This document shows, piece by piece, positions 20,155 through 27,968 of a DNA stretch of 64,000 nucleotides. A program made the translations under genes and the position numbers. Origin of the DNA: Lutimaribacter degradans (GTDB taxonomy: Bacteria; Pseudomonadota; Alphaproteobacteria; Rhodobacterales; Rhodobacteraceae); assembly GCF_023703375.1 (NCBI RefSeq), contig NZ_JAMQGO010000001.1:620001-684000 (forward strand), given 5' to 3'. Below the pieces are notes generated by a model that did not search any database, had not been told where the DNA came from, and worked only from the letters and a program-made list of their open reading frames with translations. Within the stretch, counting starts at the first letter, position 1, and each line of letters starts with the position of its first letter.

Positions 20155-20700
20155 ATGGAACGCAACATTACCCTGATCGCCCTGTTTGCCGCGCTGATCG
20201 CGGCGCTTGGGCTGGTGCCGAAATTCGACCTTGCGGGCGGTGTGCCGATTACGGCGCAAAGCCTGGGCGTGATGCTGGCCGGTACGATCCTGGGCGCGCG
20301 CCGGGGGGCGCTGGCGGTGCTTTTGTTCCTGTTTCTCGTGGCGCTTGGCCTGCCTCTCTTGGCGGGCGGGCGCGGCGGCCTGGGCGTGTTCCAGGGGCCA
20401 ACCGCGGGCTTTATCGTTGGCTTTCCCCTGGCCGCCCTTGTCACCGGCTGGGCCAGCCGGGCCTGGGCGGGCCGCGGTGCCACGGGCGTGCTGGGCACGG
20501 CGCTGGCGGCGCTGCTGGGCGGTGTCGTGGTGCTTTACGTTTTCGGCATCGCCGGGTTTGCGCTTGTTACCGACCGGTCGTTCGGCGCGGCGGCAGCGAT
20601 CATGTGGGTCTTTGTGCCCGGCGACGTGATAAAGGCCGTTCTGGCCGGGTTCATCACCCAAGGGGTGTTGCGCGCACGGCCCGACCTGGCGCGCGGTTAA
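20155..20700 (+). CDS. bioY: Biotin-binding S component of the ECF transporter
   Basis: A 181-residue six-helix BioY protein, the substrate-binding membrane subunit. Family features: KFDLAGGVPITAQSLGVMLAG near residue 23, LGARRGALAVLLFL, and GGRGGLGVFQGPTAGFIVGF near residue 71. ATG at 20155 has GGAG upstream and starts just before the first helix. BioY alone can take up biotin in some bacteria, but BioMN here indicates the full high-affinity system. Its stop codon overlaps that of the convergent sulfurtransferase gene by 3 bases. Confidence 0.94.
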   Translation: MERNITLIALFAALIAALGLVPKFDLAGGVPITAQSLGVMLAGTILGARRGALAVLLFLFLVALGLPLLAGGRGGLGVFQGPTAGFIVGFPLAALVTGWASRAWAGRGATGVLGTALAALLGGVVVLYVFGIAGFALVTDRSFGAAAAIMWVFVPGDVIKAVLAGFITQGVLRARPDLARG

Positions 20701-20936
20701 TCGGGCCCGCGCCGTATCAGGTGGCGCTGGTGACCGGCCTCTTCGACAAGCGATAGGTGCAGATGCCCGGCCTCGGCGCAGAAATGCGGCAGGTCGATTC
20801 GCGCCATGGCGTCATCGGCCAGTACGGCCACCAGCGTGCCCGGCGCCAGCCCCACCAACCCTTTGCGCGCGCGCAAGACGGGCAGGGGGCAGATCAGCCC
20901 GCGTGCATCTATGGTGATGTCGGCCTTGTCGGTCAT
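20697..20936 (-). CDS. TusA-family sulfurtransferase-like protein
   Basis: A 79-residue SirA/TusA-fold protein. The motif ITIDARGLICPLPVLRARKGL has the conserved Cys-Pro-x-Pro with the reactive Cys near residue 16. TusA proteins relay persulfide sulfur for tRNA thiolation or molybdopterin and related pathways; the exact partner is not evident. It is a single gene between convergent bioY and divergent ccdA, with its stop inside the bioY stop. Confidence 0.85.
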   Translation of the reverse strand: MTDKADITIDARGLICPLPVLRARKGLVGLAPGTLVAVLADDAMARIDLPHFCAEAGHLHLSLVEEAGHQRHLIRRGPD

Positions 20937-21039
20937 GGCGGTGGATTAGCGCGGGGGCGGAGTGCTGTCCACGCGTATGTGACCATCCGTCACCAGGTTG
21001 GGGCGTGACGCGGCGGGCAGGTCGGGCTATGCAACGCCC

Positions 21040-21789
21040 ATGTTCGGAATCGAGATCATAGACGCGGCGCTGCTGCCCGCGATGGTGGTGGCCCTTATTG
21101 CAGGGCTGGTGTCCTTTCTGTCGCCTTGCGTGCTGCCCATCGTGCCGCCCTACCTGGCCTATATGAGCGGCGTGTCCCTGGCGGATCTGAACCGCGAGGA
21201 TTCGCCCAAAAGCGCGGTGGGGCCGGCGGCGTTTTTCGTGCTGGGCCTGTCGACCGTGTTCTTGCTGCTGGGATTCGCAGCCAGCGCGGTGGGAACGCTG
21301 TTCTTGCAATACCAAGGCTGGTTCAACACCATCGCGGGCGTGATCGTGATGGTGTTCGGCGCGCATTTCGTGGGCGTCTACCGTATCGGCTTTCTTGATC
21401 GCGAGGCACGGCTGGATGCCGGTGACCGGGGTGGCAGCGCCTTTGGTGCCTATGTTCTGGGGCTGGCCTTTGCCTTTGGCTGGACACCTTGCATCGGCCC
21501 GCAACTGGGCGCGATCCTTTCGCTTGCGGCAAGCGAGGCATCTGTGGCGCGTGGCACGCTTTTGCTGGCCGTCTACGCCGCCGGGCTGGGTATTCCTTTC
21601 CTGCTGGTTGCGGCCTTCCTGCCACGTATGCAGGGGCTGATGGGCTGGATGAAACGGCACATGGAGCAGATCGAACGGGTTATGGGCCTGTTGCTGTGGA
21701 CGATCGGACTGCTGATGTTGACGGGCGGGTTCTCGGCCTTTTCGTACTGGCTGCTCGAAACCTTTCCGGCGCTGGCGGCCCTGGGCTGA
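21040..21789 (+). CDS. ccdA: Cytochrome c biogenesis protein CcdA
   Basis: A 249-residue inner-membrane protein that passes reducing power from cytosolic thioredoxin to periplasmic thiol proteins needed for cytochrome c maturation. Six hydrophobic segments; the conserved Cys pair lies in FLSPCVLPIVPPYLAYMSG near residue 27 and FGWTPCIGPQLGAIL near residue 148. Start ATG at 21040 gives the normal CcdA N-terminus; an in-frame start further upstream adds unlikely sequence, and the ribosome-binding site is weak. The next gene starts 152 bases downstream. Confidence 0.94.
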   Translation: MFGIEIIDAALLPAMVVALIAGLVSFLSPCVLPIVPPYLAYMSGVSLADLNREDSPKSAVGPAAFFVLGLSTVFLLLGFAASAVGTLFLQYQGWFNTIAGVIVMVFGAHFVGVYRIGFLDREARLDAGDRGGSAFGAYVLGLAFAFGWTPCIGPQLGAILSLAASEASVARGTLLLAVYAAGLGIPFLLVAAFLPRMQGLMGWMKRHMEQIERVMGLLLWTIGLLMLTGGFSAFSYWLLETFPALAALG

Positions 21790-21941
21790 GCGCGGCCAGC
21801 CCCCGCCCGGCGCCCGGCGTTTTTGCGCAGGCGACCCGATGGGGCGTGGCAATTCATGACCGTTCCCCGATACATGGCTGCGTAAAACCGCCTTATGCTT
21901 GCCGGATTTGCGATGTAACGTCACGAAAAATGGGGTCAGTC

Positions 21942-23222
21942 ATGGGCAGTTCGGACCGACAAGCCAAAGACGTGCGCAAGCGCCGGGTGTTCTACATTCC
22001 GGGCTACGACCCGATTCACCCCCGCCGCTACCGCGAGCTTTATCGCAAGGAAGGCGCCGAACAGGCGGCCATTTCGGGGTACGAGCTGACGCTGGCGCCC
22101 AAGCGTGGCGATGGGCCCTATGGCTGGCATGTGCAGGCCGAGGTGGGTGGCGCAACGGTGAACACCGATGTCGAGGTTATGGTGTGGTCTGATATCGTGC
22201 GCAACAGCATGTCGAACACGATTCTCGCCACCTATGGCCAACTACTGCGAACCGCTTGGGCCTATATCGGCTCGGGCGCGCTGTGGCGATTGATGAAACT
22301 GCGTAAGGGGCCGGTGATCGCGGCATTGTACCCGGTGGGCATGCTGCTGCTGCAATTGGCCTTGGCGTTGGGGCTGGGGCACCTTGCAGGGCTGGTTCTG
22401 CAGGTGCTGGCGGGGCTGGCGCCCTTGCCCGGCGATGGCGGGCCGCAATCCGGGGTGCGGGTGGTCATGGAAAATGCCGTGTACCTTGTGGCGCTGGTCG
22501 GCGTGGCCCTTGCCGTGCTGCGCTGGTTCAAGGCGCGCGACAACAAGCTGTTCGCCTATTACCTTATGCATGACTACGCCTATTCGGCGCGTTGGAAGGG
22601 CGCCACCCCGCCCGAGTTGCAGGCACGCATGAACGCGTTTCGCGCCCGCATCGCCTCCGCCCTGCAACAAGGCGACCTGGACGAGGTGCTGGTGGTTGGC
22701 CACAGCTCGGGCGCGCATCTGGGCGTGATGGTTCTGGCCGACCTGATCCGCGCGGGCGAGCTGCCCGACGATGGGCCCGCTCTGGGTTTTCTGAGCCTTG
22801 GACAGGTCGTGCCGATGGTCAGTTTCCTTCCCGATGCCTGGCAATTGCGGCGCGATCTTGCGTATCTGTCGCGCAGCGACAGGCTGACCTGGGTCGACGT
22901 GACCGCGCCGGGCGATGGATGCGCCTTTGCGTTGTGCGACCCGGTTGCCGTGTCGGGCGTGTCGCCGCATGACAAACGCTGGCCGCTTGTCTTTTCGGCG
23001 GCGTTTTCTCAAACTCTGGGCCCCCAACGGTGGCGGGCGCTGAAACGGCGCTATTTCCGGCTGCATTTCCAATACCTCTGCGCCTTCGATCGGCCCAAGG
23101 ATTACGATTATTTCCTGATCACCGCAGGCCCGCTGCGCCTGTCGCGCCGATATGCCGGGCGGCCTGCGTCGAAAAGCCGGATTGAGCGGGCCGTGTCGAA
23201 ATATACCAGTGTGGCCGCATGA
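21942..23222 (+). CDS. Uncharacterised membrane-associated alpha/beta-hydrolase-like protein
   Basis: A 426-residue protein I do not recognise as a named enzyme. Two hydrophobic stretches (about residues 122-158 and 174-194) split a soluble N-terminal part from a C-terminal part. The latter has the nucleophile-elbow motif VVGHSSGAHLG with candidate Ser near residue 255. The N-terminus begins an RRVFYIPGYDPIHPRRYREL strand-turn typical of alpha/beta-hydrolase oxyanion regions. So the hydrolase domain seems interrupted by a membrane segment. The stop overlaps the P450 start by 4 bases (ATGA), implying joint production. Substrate unknown; a membrane lipid or hydrophobic ester is a guess. ATG at 21930 is an alternative start. 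Confidence 0.75.
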   Translation: MGSSDRQAKDVRKRRVFYIPGYDPIHPRRYRELYRKEGAEQAAISGYELTLAPKRGDGPYGWHVQAEVGGATVNTDVEVMVWSDIVRNSMSNTILATYGQLLRTAWAYIGSGALWRLMKLRKGPVIAALYPVGMLLLQLALALGLGHLAGLVLQVLAGLAPLPGDGGPQSGVRVVMENAVYLVALVGVALAVLRWFKARDNKLFAYYLMHDYAYSARWKGATPPELQARMNAFRARIASALQQGDLDEVLVVGHSSGAHLGVMVLADLIRAGELPDDGPALGFLSLGQVVPMVSFLPDAWQLRRDLAYLSRSDRLTWVDVTAPGDGCAFALCDPVAVSGVSPHDKRWPLVFSAAFSQTLGPQRWRALKRRYFRLHFQYLCAFDRPKDYDYFLITAGPLRLSRRYAGRPASKSRIERAVSKYTSVAA

Positions 23223-24583
23223 CCCCGCCCAAGCCCAAGGCGCGGCCAGACCGCGTGTCACTGTTGAAATACATGCGGCTGTTCCGTGCCGACATCCTGT
23301 CGGCGCAACCCGCCAAGCTTTACCGGGCGTGGATGGCCGAATTTCGCACGCCGTTCTTTCGCTCTTACCTGGTGAACCAGCCTGCGCTGGTGCGTCGCGT
23401 GTTGAAAGAGCGGCCCGACGAGTTCCCGAAATCCGAGCGCGTGGGAGAGGGGCTGCGCCCGCTTCTGGGCAATTCGGTATTTCTGACCAATGGCGCGGCC
23501 TGGAAACGGCAGCGTCGCATCATCGACCCCGCGTTCGAGGGGGGGCGGCTGAAAGATACCTACCCGGCGATGTGGGACGCGGCGCTGGCCTGTGTCGAAC
23601 GGCTGGGTGGCCGGACGGGTAACGGGCCGGTCGAGATAGAAGAGATCACCAGCCACGCGGCAGCGGACGTGATTTTTCGCACGCTGTTCTCGATCCCGAT
23701 CGAGCACGAGATTGCAACGCGTGTCTTTCACGAGTTTCGCGCGTATCAGCGCACCCAGCCCATCCTGAACCTTGCCGCCTTTGTGCCCCTGCCGCGCTGG
23801 ATGCCAAGGTTTCACCGGCGGCGCACGCGGGCCTCGGCACGGGTCATCCGAACGCTGATCACCGAACTGACGGCAGCAAGGATGGAAGAGATCCGGGCCG
23901 GGCGGGCGCCCGATGACCTGGCCACCAAGATCATGACAACGGTCGACCCGGAAACGGGCGACAGGTTCGAAACCGAAGAGATGGTCGACCAGGTGGCGAT
24001 CTTTTTCCTGGCCGGTCACGAAACCAGCGCCTCGGCCCTGGGCTGGGCGCTTTACATGATGGCGCTTTATCCTGAATGGCAAGATCGCGTGGCGAAAGAG
24101 GCAGCTGTGCTACAGACCGGCGCCTTTGCCGAAGCCGGGCGGCTGCGAGTGGCGCGCGACGTGTTTCGTGAAACCCTGCGGCTATACCCGCCCGTGCCGA
24201 TGATGGTGCGTGAAACCACCTGCCCGCAACAAATGCGCGACCGCACCGCGCCCAAGGGCAGCCAGATCGTGCTGAGCCCGTGGCACCTGCATCGCCACGA
24301 ACGTCTTTGGGAGCGGCCGGACGAATTCGACCCCGCGCGCTGGCATACCGAGAATGGCAAAACCTGCGCGCGCGAGGCGTATATTCCCTTCTCCGAAGGG
24401 CCGCGAGTGTGCACGGGCGCGGGCTTTGCCATGGTCGAGGGGCCGCTTTTGCTGGCGCTTTTGTGCCGCGCGTTCCGGTTCGAGGCGGTAGAGGGCCGCG
24501 AGCCGGTGCCGGTGGCGCATCTGACGGTGCGGGCGAAGGACGGGATATGGCTGCGGGTCGTGCCGCGTGAGGTGCGCGGGTAG
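23219..24583 (+). CDS. Cytochrome P450
   Basis: A 454-residue heme monooxygenase. Key features: I-helix oxygen-activation motif FFLAGHETSAS with Thr near residue 269; ETLR (ExxR) at 318-321; the PERF-like DEFDPARW near residue 368; and heme-ligand loop FSEGPRVCTGAGFA with Cys near 398. No N-terminal membrane anchor is seen, so it is soluble or peripheral. It starts in the stop of the upstream hydrolase-like gene, so the two probably act on the same compound. No ferredoxin or reductase gene is adjacent. The G of its TAG stop is the first base of dispersed element copy C. Confidence 0.95.
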   Translation: MTPPKPKARPDRVSLLKYMRLFRADILSAQPAKLYRAWMAEFRTPFFRSYLVNQPALVRRVLKERPDEFPKSERVGEGLRPLLGNSVFLTNGAAWKRQRRIIDPAFEGGRLKDTYPAMWDAALACVERLGGRTGNGPVEIEEITSHAAADVIFRTLFSIPIEHEIATRVFHEFRAYQRTQPILNLAAFVPLPRWMPRFHRRRTRASARVIRTLITELTAARMEEIRAGRAPDDLATKIMTTVDPETGDRFETEEMVDQVAIFFLAGHETSASALGWALYMMALYPEWQDRVAKEAAVLQTGAFAEAGRLRVARDVFRETLRLYPPVPMMVRETTCPQQMRDRTAPKGSQIVLSPWHLHRHERLWERPDEFDPARWHTENGKTCAREAYIPFSEGPRVCTGAGFAMVEGPLLLALLCRAFRFEAVEGREPVPVAHLTVRAKDGIWLRVVPREVRG

Positions 24584-24645
24584 GGGGCGCTGCCCCCCGT
24601 CCGCGTGCCGCGGACTCCCCCCGGGATATTTTCAGAGAGAGGAAA
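24583..24645 (+). repeat. Dispersed two-hairpin intergenic element, copy C
   Basis: Starts in the stop codon of the P450 gene. The first hairpin (24583-24597) has the same 15 bases as copy A. The second hairpin (24599-24615) is GTCCGCG / CGCGGAC with loop TGC: the loop matches copy A but the stem differs on both sides, so pairing is kept. The tail CCCCCCGGGATATTTT followed by AGAGAGGAAACAG runs into the 3' end of the convergent DUF1638 gene and encodes its last residues. Confidence 0.75.
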
Positions 24646-25288
24646 CAGGGGGCGGCAGGCTGGCCAGCACGTTTGTCAGATCGCCGTAGCCGGTAAACCG
24701 GCGTTCAAAGGCAAGCCCCAGCCGCGCGGCGCAGTCGCGCGCCTTTTCGGTCAGGGCGGGGTTATCTGTCTGGGCCTGGTAGACCAGTTTCTCGTAATTG
24801 CCGAAATACATCTCGCGCAGGTCGGGGTGGCGGTCGAGCCCAAGGGGTTTCCACACGAAAGCGTCGAACTGGCGCACCAGGAAATCGGTCAGGTAAAAGG
24901 CGGTGATTTCATCCTCGGAATGGGTCGCAAAGCGCGCGTTGCCTTCGAAGAAACTGTAGCAATGCGGGCCCTCGACCATATCGACCCCCAGGCGGTCACA
25001 GGCTGCGCGCAACAGCCCCCCGGTGCCACAATCGGCATAGACCACAAAGACATCGTCATAAGCGTCGCGGCGCTGTGTGACGGCCTGCTCGACGGCGGCA
25101 GGAATTTTCTCGGGCGTGTTGTGCAGGATCGCGGGCAGGCAGTGCAGGTCAAGGTGGTCCCATCCGTTGCGCTCTTTCAGATCAAGGATCTCGCGCGCCA
25201 GCGCACCGCAGGCAATCAGCAGCACGCGGCCTGTTCCGCTGGGCCGCAGGCCGTTGGTGGTAAGCGTTTCATCATCGGGCATCGACAT
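24632..25288 (-). CDS. DUF1638 protein
   Basis: A 218-residue protein of the DUF1638 family, which often sits beside corrinoid-protein and methyltransferase genes; its chemistry is unknown to me. Visible blocks: RVLLIACGALAREI near residue 22; LHCLPAILHNTPEKI; VYADCGTGGLL near residue 84 with two Gly and a Cys; GPHCYSFFEGN near residue 107; and MYFGNYEKLVYQAQTDN. Three conserved-looking Cys and a His could bind metal or cobalamin cofactor partners. The ATG at 25288 has CAGGAG upstream. The C-terminal PPVSSL residues are encoded by the tail of repeat copy C. Divergent from the thioesterase gene. Confidence 0.85.
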   Translation of the reverse strand: MSMPDDETLTTNGLRPSGTGRVLLIACGALAREILDLKERNGWDHLDLHCLPAILHNTPEKIPAAVEQAVTQRRDAYDDVFVVYADCGTGGLLRAACDRLGVDMVEGPHCYSFFEGNARFATHSEDEITAFYLTDFLVRQFDAFVWKPLGLDRHPDLREMYFGNYEKLVYQAQTDNPALTEKARDCAARLGLAFERRFTGYGDLTNVLASLPPPVSSL

Positions 25289-25408
25289 CTCTGATCGGCT
25301 CCTGCGTGGTGTGATTGCCGGTGTGACGCGGCGTTCCGGATGAGGCGCGCCTGAATGCGACATAAGCTGCCCCGCAGCAGGCATCAATGAGTGCAGGAGG
25401 CGCCCGCC

Positions 25409-25870
25409 ATGACCGCGACCATGTTCCAACCGCGTTGCGCCGATTTCGAGACGCGCGTGCAAGAGAGTTTTGCCCGCCAGGGCATGATGCGCAGCCTGGG
25501 CGCGACACTGGCGCGGATGGCACCGGGCGAGGTGACCATTTCAATGCCTTACGCGGCCGAGTTCACGCAGCAGCACGGGTTCCTGCATGGCGGCACGGTT
25601 GCATCCGTGTTGGACAGCGCCTGCGGCTTTGCCGGGTTTTCGCTGATGGATGCGGACAGCGCGGTGCTGACGGTCGAGTTCAAGATAAACTTTCTGGCGC
25701 CCGCGCAGGGGGAGCGGTTCGAATTCGTGGGCCGCGTGGTGAAACCGGGCCGAACCCTGGTTTTGACCGAAGGTCGGGCCGAGGCGATGGACGATGCAGG
25801 GGCGCGGCGGTTGATCGCCACGATGAGCTGCACCTTGATGGCCGTGCGCGACCGCGGGATTTCGGGGTAA
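25409..25870 (+). CDS. PaaI-family hotdog thioesterase
   Basis: A 153-residue hotdog-fold acyl-CoA thioesterase. The motif QQHGFLHGGTVASVLDSACG near residue 51 has the catalytic HGG region and following Asp. Substrates of PaaI-like enzymes are small or aromatic acyl-CoAs; the actual one is unknown. A textbook GCAGGAGG lies 9 bases before the ATG at 25409. It stands alone between two minus-strand genes, with a hairpin terminator after it. Confidence 0.88.
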   Translation: MTATMFQPRCADFETRVQESFARQGMMRSLGATLARMAPGEVTISMPYAAEFTQQHGFLHGGTVASVLDSACGFAGFSLMDADSAVLTVEFKINFLAPAQGERFEFVGRVVKPGRTLVLTEGRAEAMDDAGARRLIATMSCTLMAVRDRGISG

Positions 25871-25879
25871 AACGCGAAA

Positions 25880-25902
25880 GCCCCCGCCGTGTCGGCAGGG
25901 GC
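25880..25902 (-). terminator. Hairpin terminator between convergent thioesterase and corrinoid genes
   Basis: Stem GCCCC-GCC / GGC-GGGGC around a GTGTC loop; on the minus strand it is followed by TTTCG, so it best fits termination of the corrinoid-protein transcript, and it can also help end the thioesterase transcript. Confidence 0.6.
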
Positions 25903-25922
25903 CTGAACCGGCGCGGGTGCCG

Positions 25923-26630
25923 TCAAACGGTGGCGACGCCCTGGTTGTGCTTGCGCGCGACAAAGCTTTTGGCCGTTTCAACGGCCACGGCGGCATCGCG
26001 GCAATAGGCATCGGCGCCGATGGCCTTGCCGAATTCCTCGTTCAGCGGTGCGCCGCCCACCAGCACGATGTAATCGTCGCGCAGGCCCTGTTCGATCATC
26101 GTGTCGATCACGACCTTCATGTAGGGCATCGTGGTTGTCAGCAGGGCCGACATGCCCAGGATGTCGGGTTTATGCTCTTGCAGCGCTTCAAGGTAGCCTT
26201 CGACCGGGTTGTTGATCCCGAGGTCGACCACTTCGAAGCCGGCGCCTTCCATCATCATGCCCACGAGGTTCTTGCCGATATCGTGGATATCGCCCTTGAC
26301 CGTGCCAATCACCATCGAGCCCATGCGCGGTGCGCCGGTTTCCACCAGCAGCGGTTTCAGGATGGACATGCCGCCCTTCATAGCGTTTGCGGCCAGCAGC
26401 ACCTCTGGCACGAACAGGATGCCATCACGGAAATCCTGCCCCACGATCGTCATGCCGCCCACCAGCGCCTCGGTCAGGATGCGGTAAGGCGCCCAGCCGC
26501 GTTCCAGCAGGATGTTCACGCTTTCCTCGATCTCGTCCTTGAGACCGTCATAAAGGTCGTCGAACATCTGTTGTACGAGTTCGTCGTCGTCGAGTTCACT
26601 GAGGATGATGTCGTCTTCTTCTTCCGACAT
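25923..26630 (-). CDS. Corrinoid (B12)-binding protein, MetH/MtbC type
   Basis: A 235-residue methyl-carrier protein. Residues about 20-100 form the cap domain (ERGWAPYRILTEALVGGM, LFVPEVLLAANAMKGGM). Residues about 105-225 form the B12-binding Rossmann-like domain with the axial-ligand motif GTVKGDIHDIGKNLV (Asp-x-His-x2-Gly) and SALLTTTMPYMK plus VLVGGAPL. It carries a methyl group between a methyl donor enzyme and an acceptor methyltransferase. With the Bmt-type gene nearby it probably forms part of a split methionine synthase. ATG at 26630 follows AAGGAAAA. Starts with a very acidic tail (EEEDD). Confidence 0.93.
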   Translation of the reverse strand: MSEEEDDIILSELDDDELVQQMFDDLYDGLKDEIEESVNILLERGWAPYRILTEALVGGMTIVGQDFRDGILFVPEVLLAANAMKGGMSILKPLLVETGAPRMGSMVIGTVKGDIHDIGKNLVGMMMEGAGFEVVDLGINNPVEGYLEALQEHKPDILGMSALLTTTMPYMKVVIDTMIEQGLRDDYIVLVGGAPLNEEFGKAIGADAYCRDAAVAVETAKSFVARKHNQGVATV

Positions 26631-26816
26631 GGGCTTTTCCTTCCGGGCCACGCAACGTGGCGTGGCTGTTGGTGTTTCTGGCGGCACGTTTCGTCATTTT
26701 GTCGCATGCCGACTGCGTCAATAGCGACATAAGCGCCAACAGTTCCGACTTATAGAGGCAAAACCACGCCCCTGTTCGGAAAAATCTTCACGATGATGTC
26801 GCAGTGAATTGCAAAT

Positions 26817-26831
26817 GTTCCGTTTATGTTC
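26817..26831 (+). promoter_or_regulatory. LexA (SOS) box, GTTC-N7-GTTC
   Basis: The exact alphaproteobacterial LexA operator GTTC-CGTTTAT-GTTC, 13 bases before the proposed ATG of the PA0069-type radical SAM gene. The spacing and both half-sites match the published consensus for Rhodobacter-type LexA. It overlaps the alternative ATG at 26826, which favours the downstream start. Confidence 0.7.
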
Positions 26832-26843
26832 CATCTTCACGGC

Positions 26844-27947
26844 ATGTCGCAGCAACATCCGCCCCTGGTTCCAGCCGAAACGCGCCGCGCCCGTGGCGCG
26901 GGGCGCAACATGGCCGGTCGGTTCGAGCGTTTTGAAAGGGTCGAGCCCGGCACAGGCTGGGAGGGTGATGGCTGGGACATTCCCGAGCCGCCAAAGGCAT
27001 GGCGCACCGAGGTGGCGATCGAGGCGCCGCGCAGCGCGATCACGCGCAATGCCTCGCCCGATGTGCCGTTCGACCGCTCGTTGAACCCGTATCGCGGATG
27101 TGAGCATGGCTGCATCTACTGTTTCGCGCGCCCCAGCCATGGCTATCTCGGCCTGTCGCCCGGGCTGGATTTCGAAACCCGGCTCGTGGCGCGCCCCGAG
27201 ATATGGCGGATACTCGACAAGGAACTGCGCCGCCCGTCCTACGTGCCGGCGCCGCTTGCCTTGGGTACCAATACCGACCCCTACCAGCCGATTGAGTCAA
27301 GATTCAAAGCGACGCGCAAGGTATTGAAGGTATTGAAGGAATTCGGTCATCCGGTCGGTATCGTGACGAAGGGCACGATGGTCGCGCGCGACCTTGATAT
27401 CCTGGGCCCCATGGCGGCGCAGGGAATGGCGCATCTGGGCGTCACGATCACCACGCTTGACCCTGACCTGTCGCGCCGGATGGAGCCGCGCGTGCCACTG
27501 CCTGCACGGCGGCTGGCGCTGATCCGTCAATTGGCCGATGCGGGTGTGCCGGTGCGGGTGATGGTCAGCCCGGTCATTCCGGGCCTGACGGATCACGAGC
27601 TTGAGGCGATACTGGAGGCCGCCGCCGCGGCAGGCGCACGGGCGGCGAGCTGGATCATGCTGCGCCTGCCGCACGAGGTGGCGCCGCTGATGGAGGATTG
27701 GTTGCAAGAGCATGTTCCCGGCCGGGCCGAAAAAGTGCTGCGCCGCCTGCGCGAAATGCATGACGGGCAACTTTACGATTCGCGGTTCGGCCACCGGATG
27801 CGGGGGCAGGGCGTGCATGCGCGCATGATCGCCCGAAGGTTCGATATCGCGGCTCGGCGGCTGGGCCTGTCAAGCGGGTTGCCGCCTCTTGACTGCGGGC
27901 GGTTCGCCGTGCCGCTGGGCACGCAAGAGCAACCGAGCCTGTTCTGA
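26844..27947 (+). CDS. PA0069-family radical SAM protein (SplB/COG1533-like)
   Basis: A 367-residue radical SAM enzyme of the family once grouped with spore photoproduct lyase. The iron-sulfur motif is NPYRGCEHGCIYCFARPSH (Cys-x3-Cys-x2-Cys) near residue 85. Other family blocks: LALGTNTDPYQPIE, VGIVTKGTMVARDLDIL, and SWIMLRLPHEVAPLMEDW. The reaction is unproven; a DNA-lesion repair role is suggested by its similarity to photoproduct lyases and here by the SOS box. Start chosen at 26844; ATG 26826 would add six residues but lies in the SOS box. It converges with the methyltransferase gene. Confidence 0.9.
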   Translation: MSQQHPPLVPAETRRARGAGRNMAGRFERFERVEPGTGWEGDGWDIPEPPKAWRTEVAIEAPRSAITRNASPDVPFDRSLNPYRGCEHGCIYCFARPSHGYLGLSPGLDFETRLVARPEIWRILDKELRRPSYVPAPLALGTNTDPYQPIESRFKATRKVLKVLKEFGHPVGIVTKGTMVARDLDILGPMAAQGMAHLGVTITTLDPDLSRRMEPRVPLPARRLALIRQLADAGVPVRVMVSPVIPGLTDHELEAILEAAAAAGARAASWIMLRLPHEVAPLMEDWLQEHVPGRAEKVLRRLREMHDGQLYDSRFGHRMRGQGVHARMIARRFDIAARRLGLSSGLPPLDCGRFAVPLGTQEQPSLF

Positions 27948-27968
27948 TCGCGGCCGTGGCGAGGCCGG

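Noticed and set aside
26826..26843. Earlier ATG (26826) as start of the radical SAM gene
   Set aside because: It lies inside the SOS box and has no ribosome-binding site; 26844 is better.
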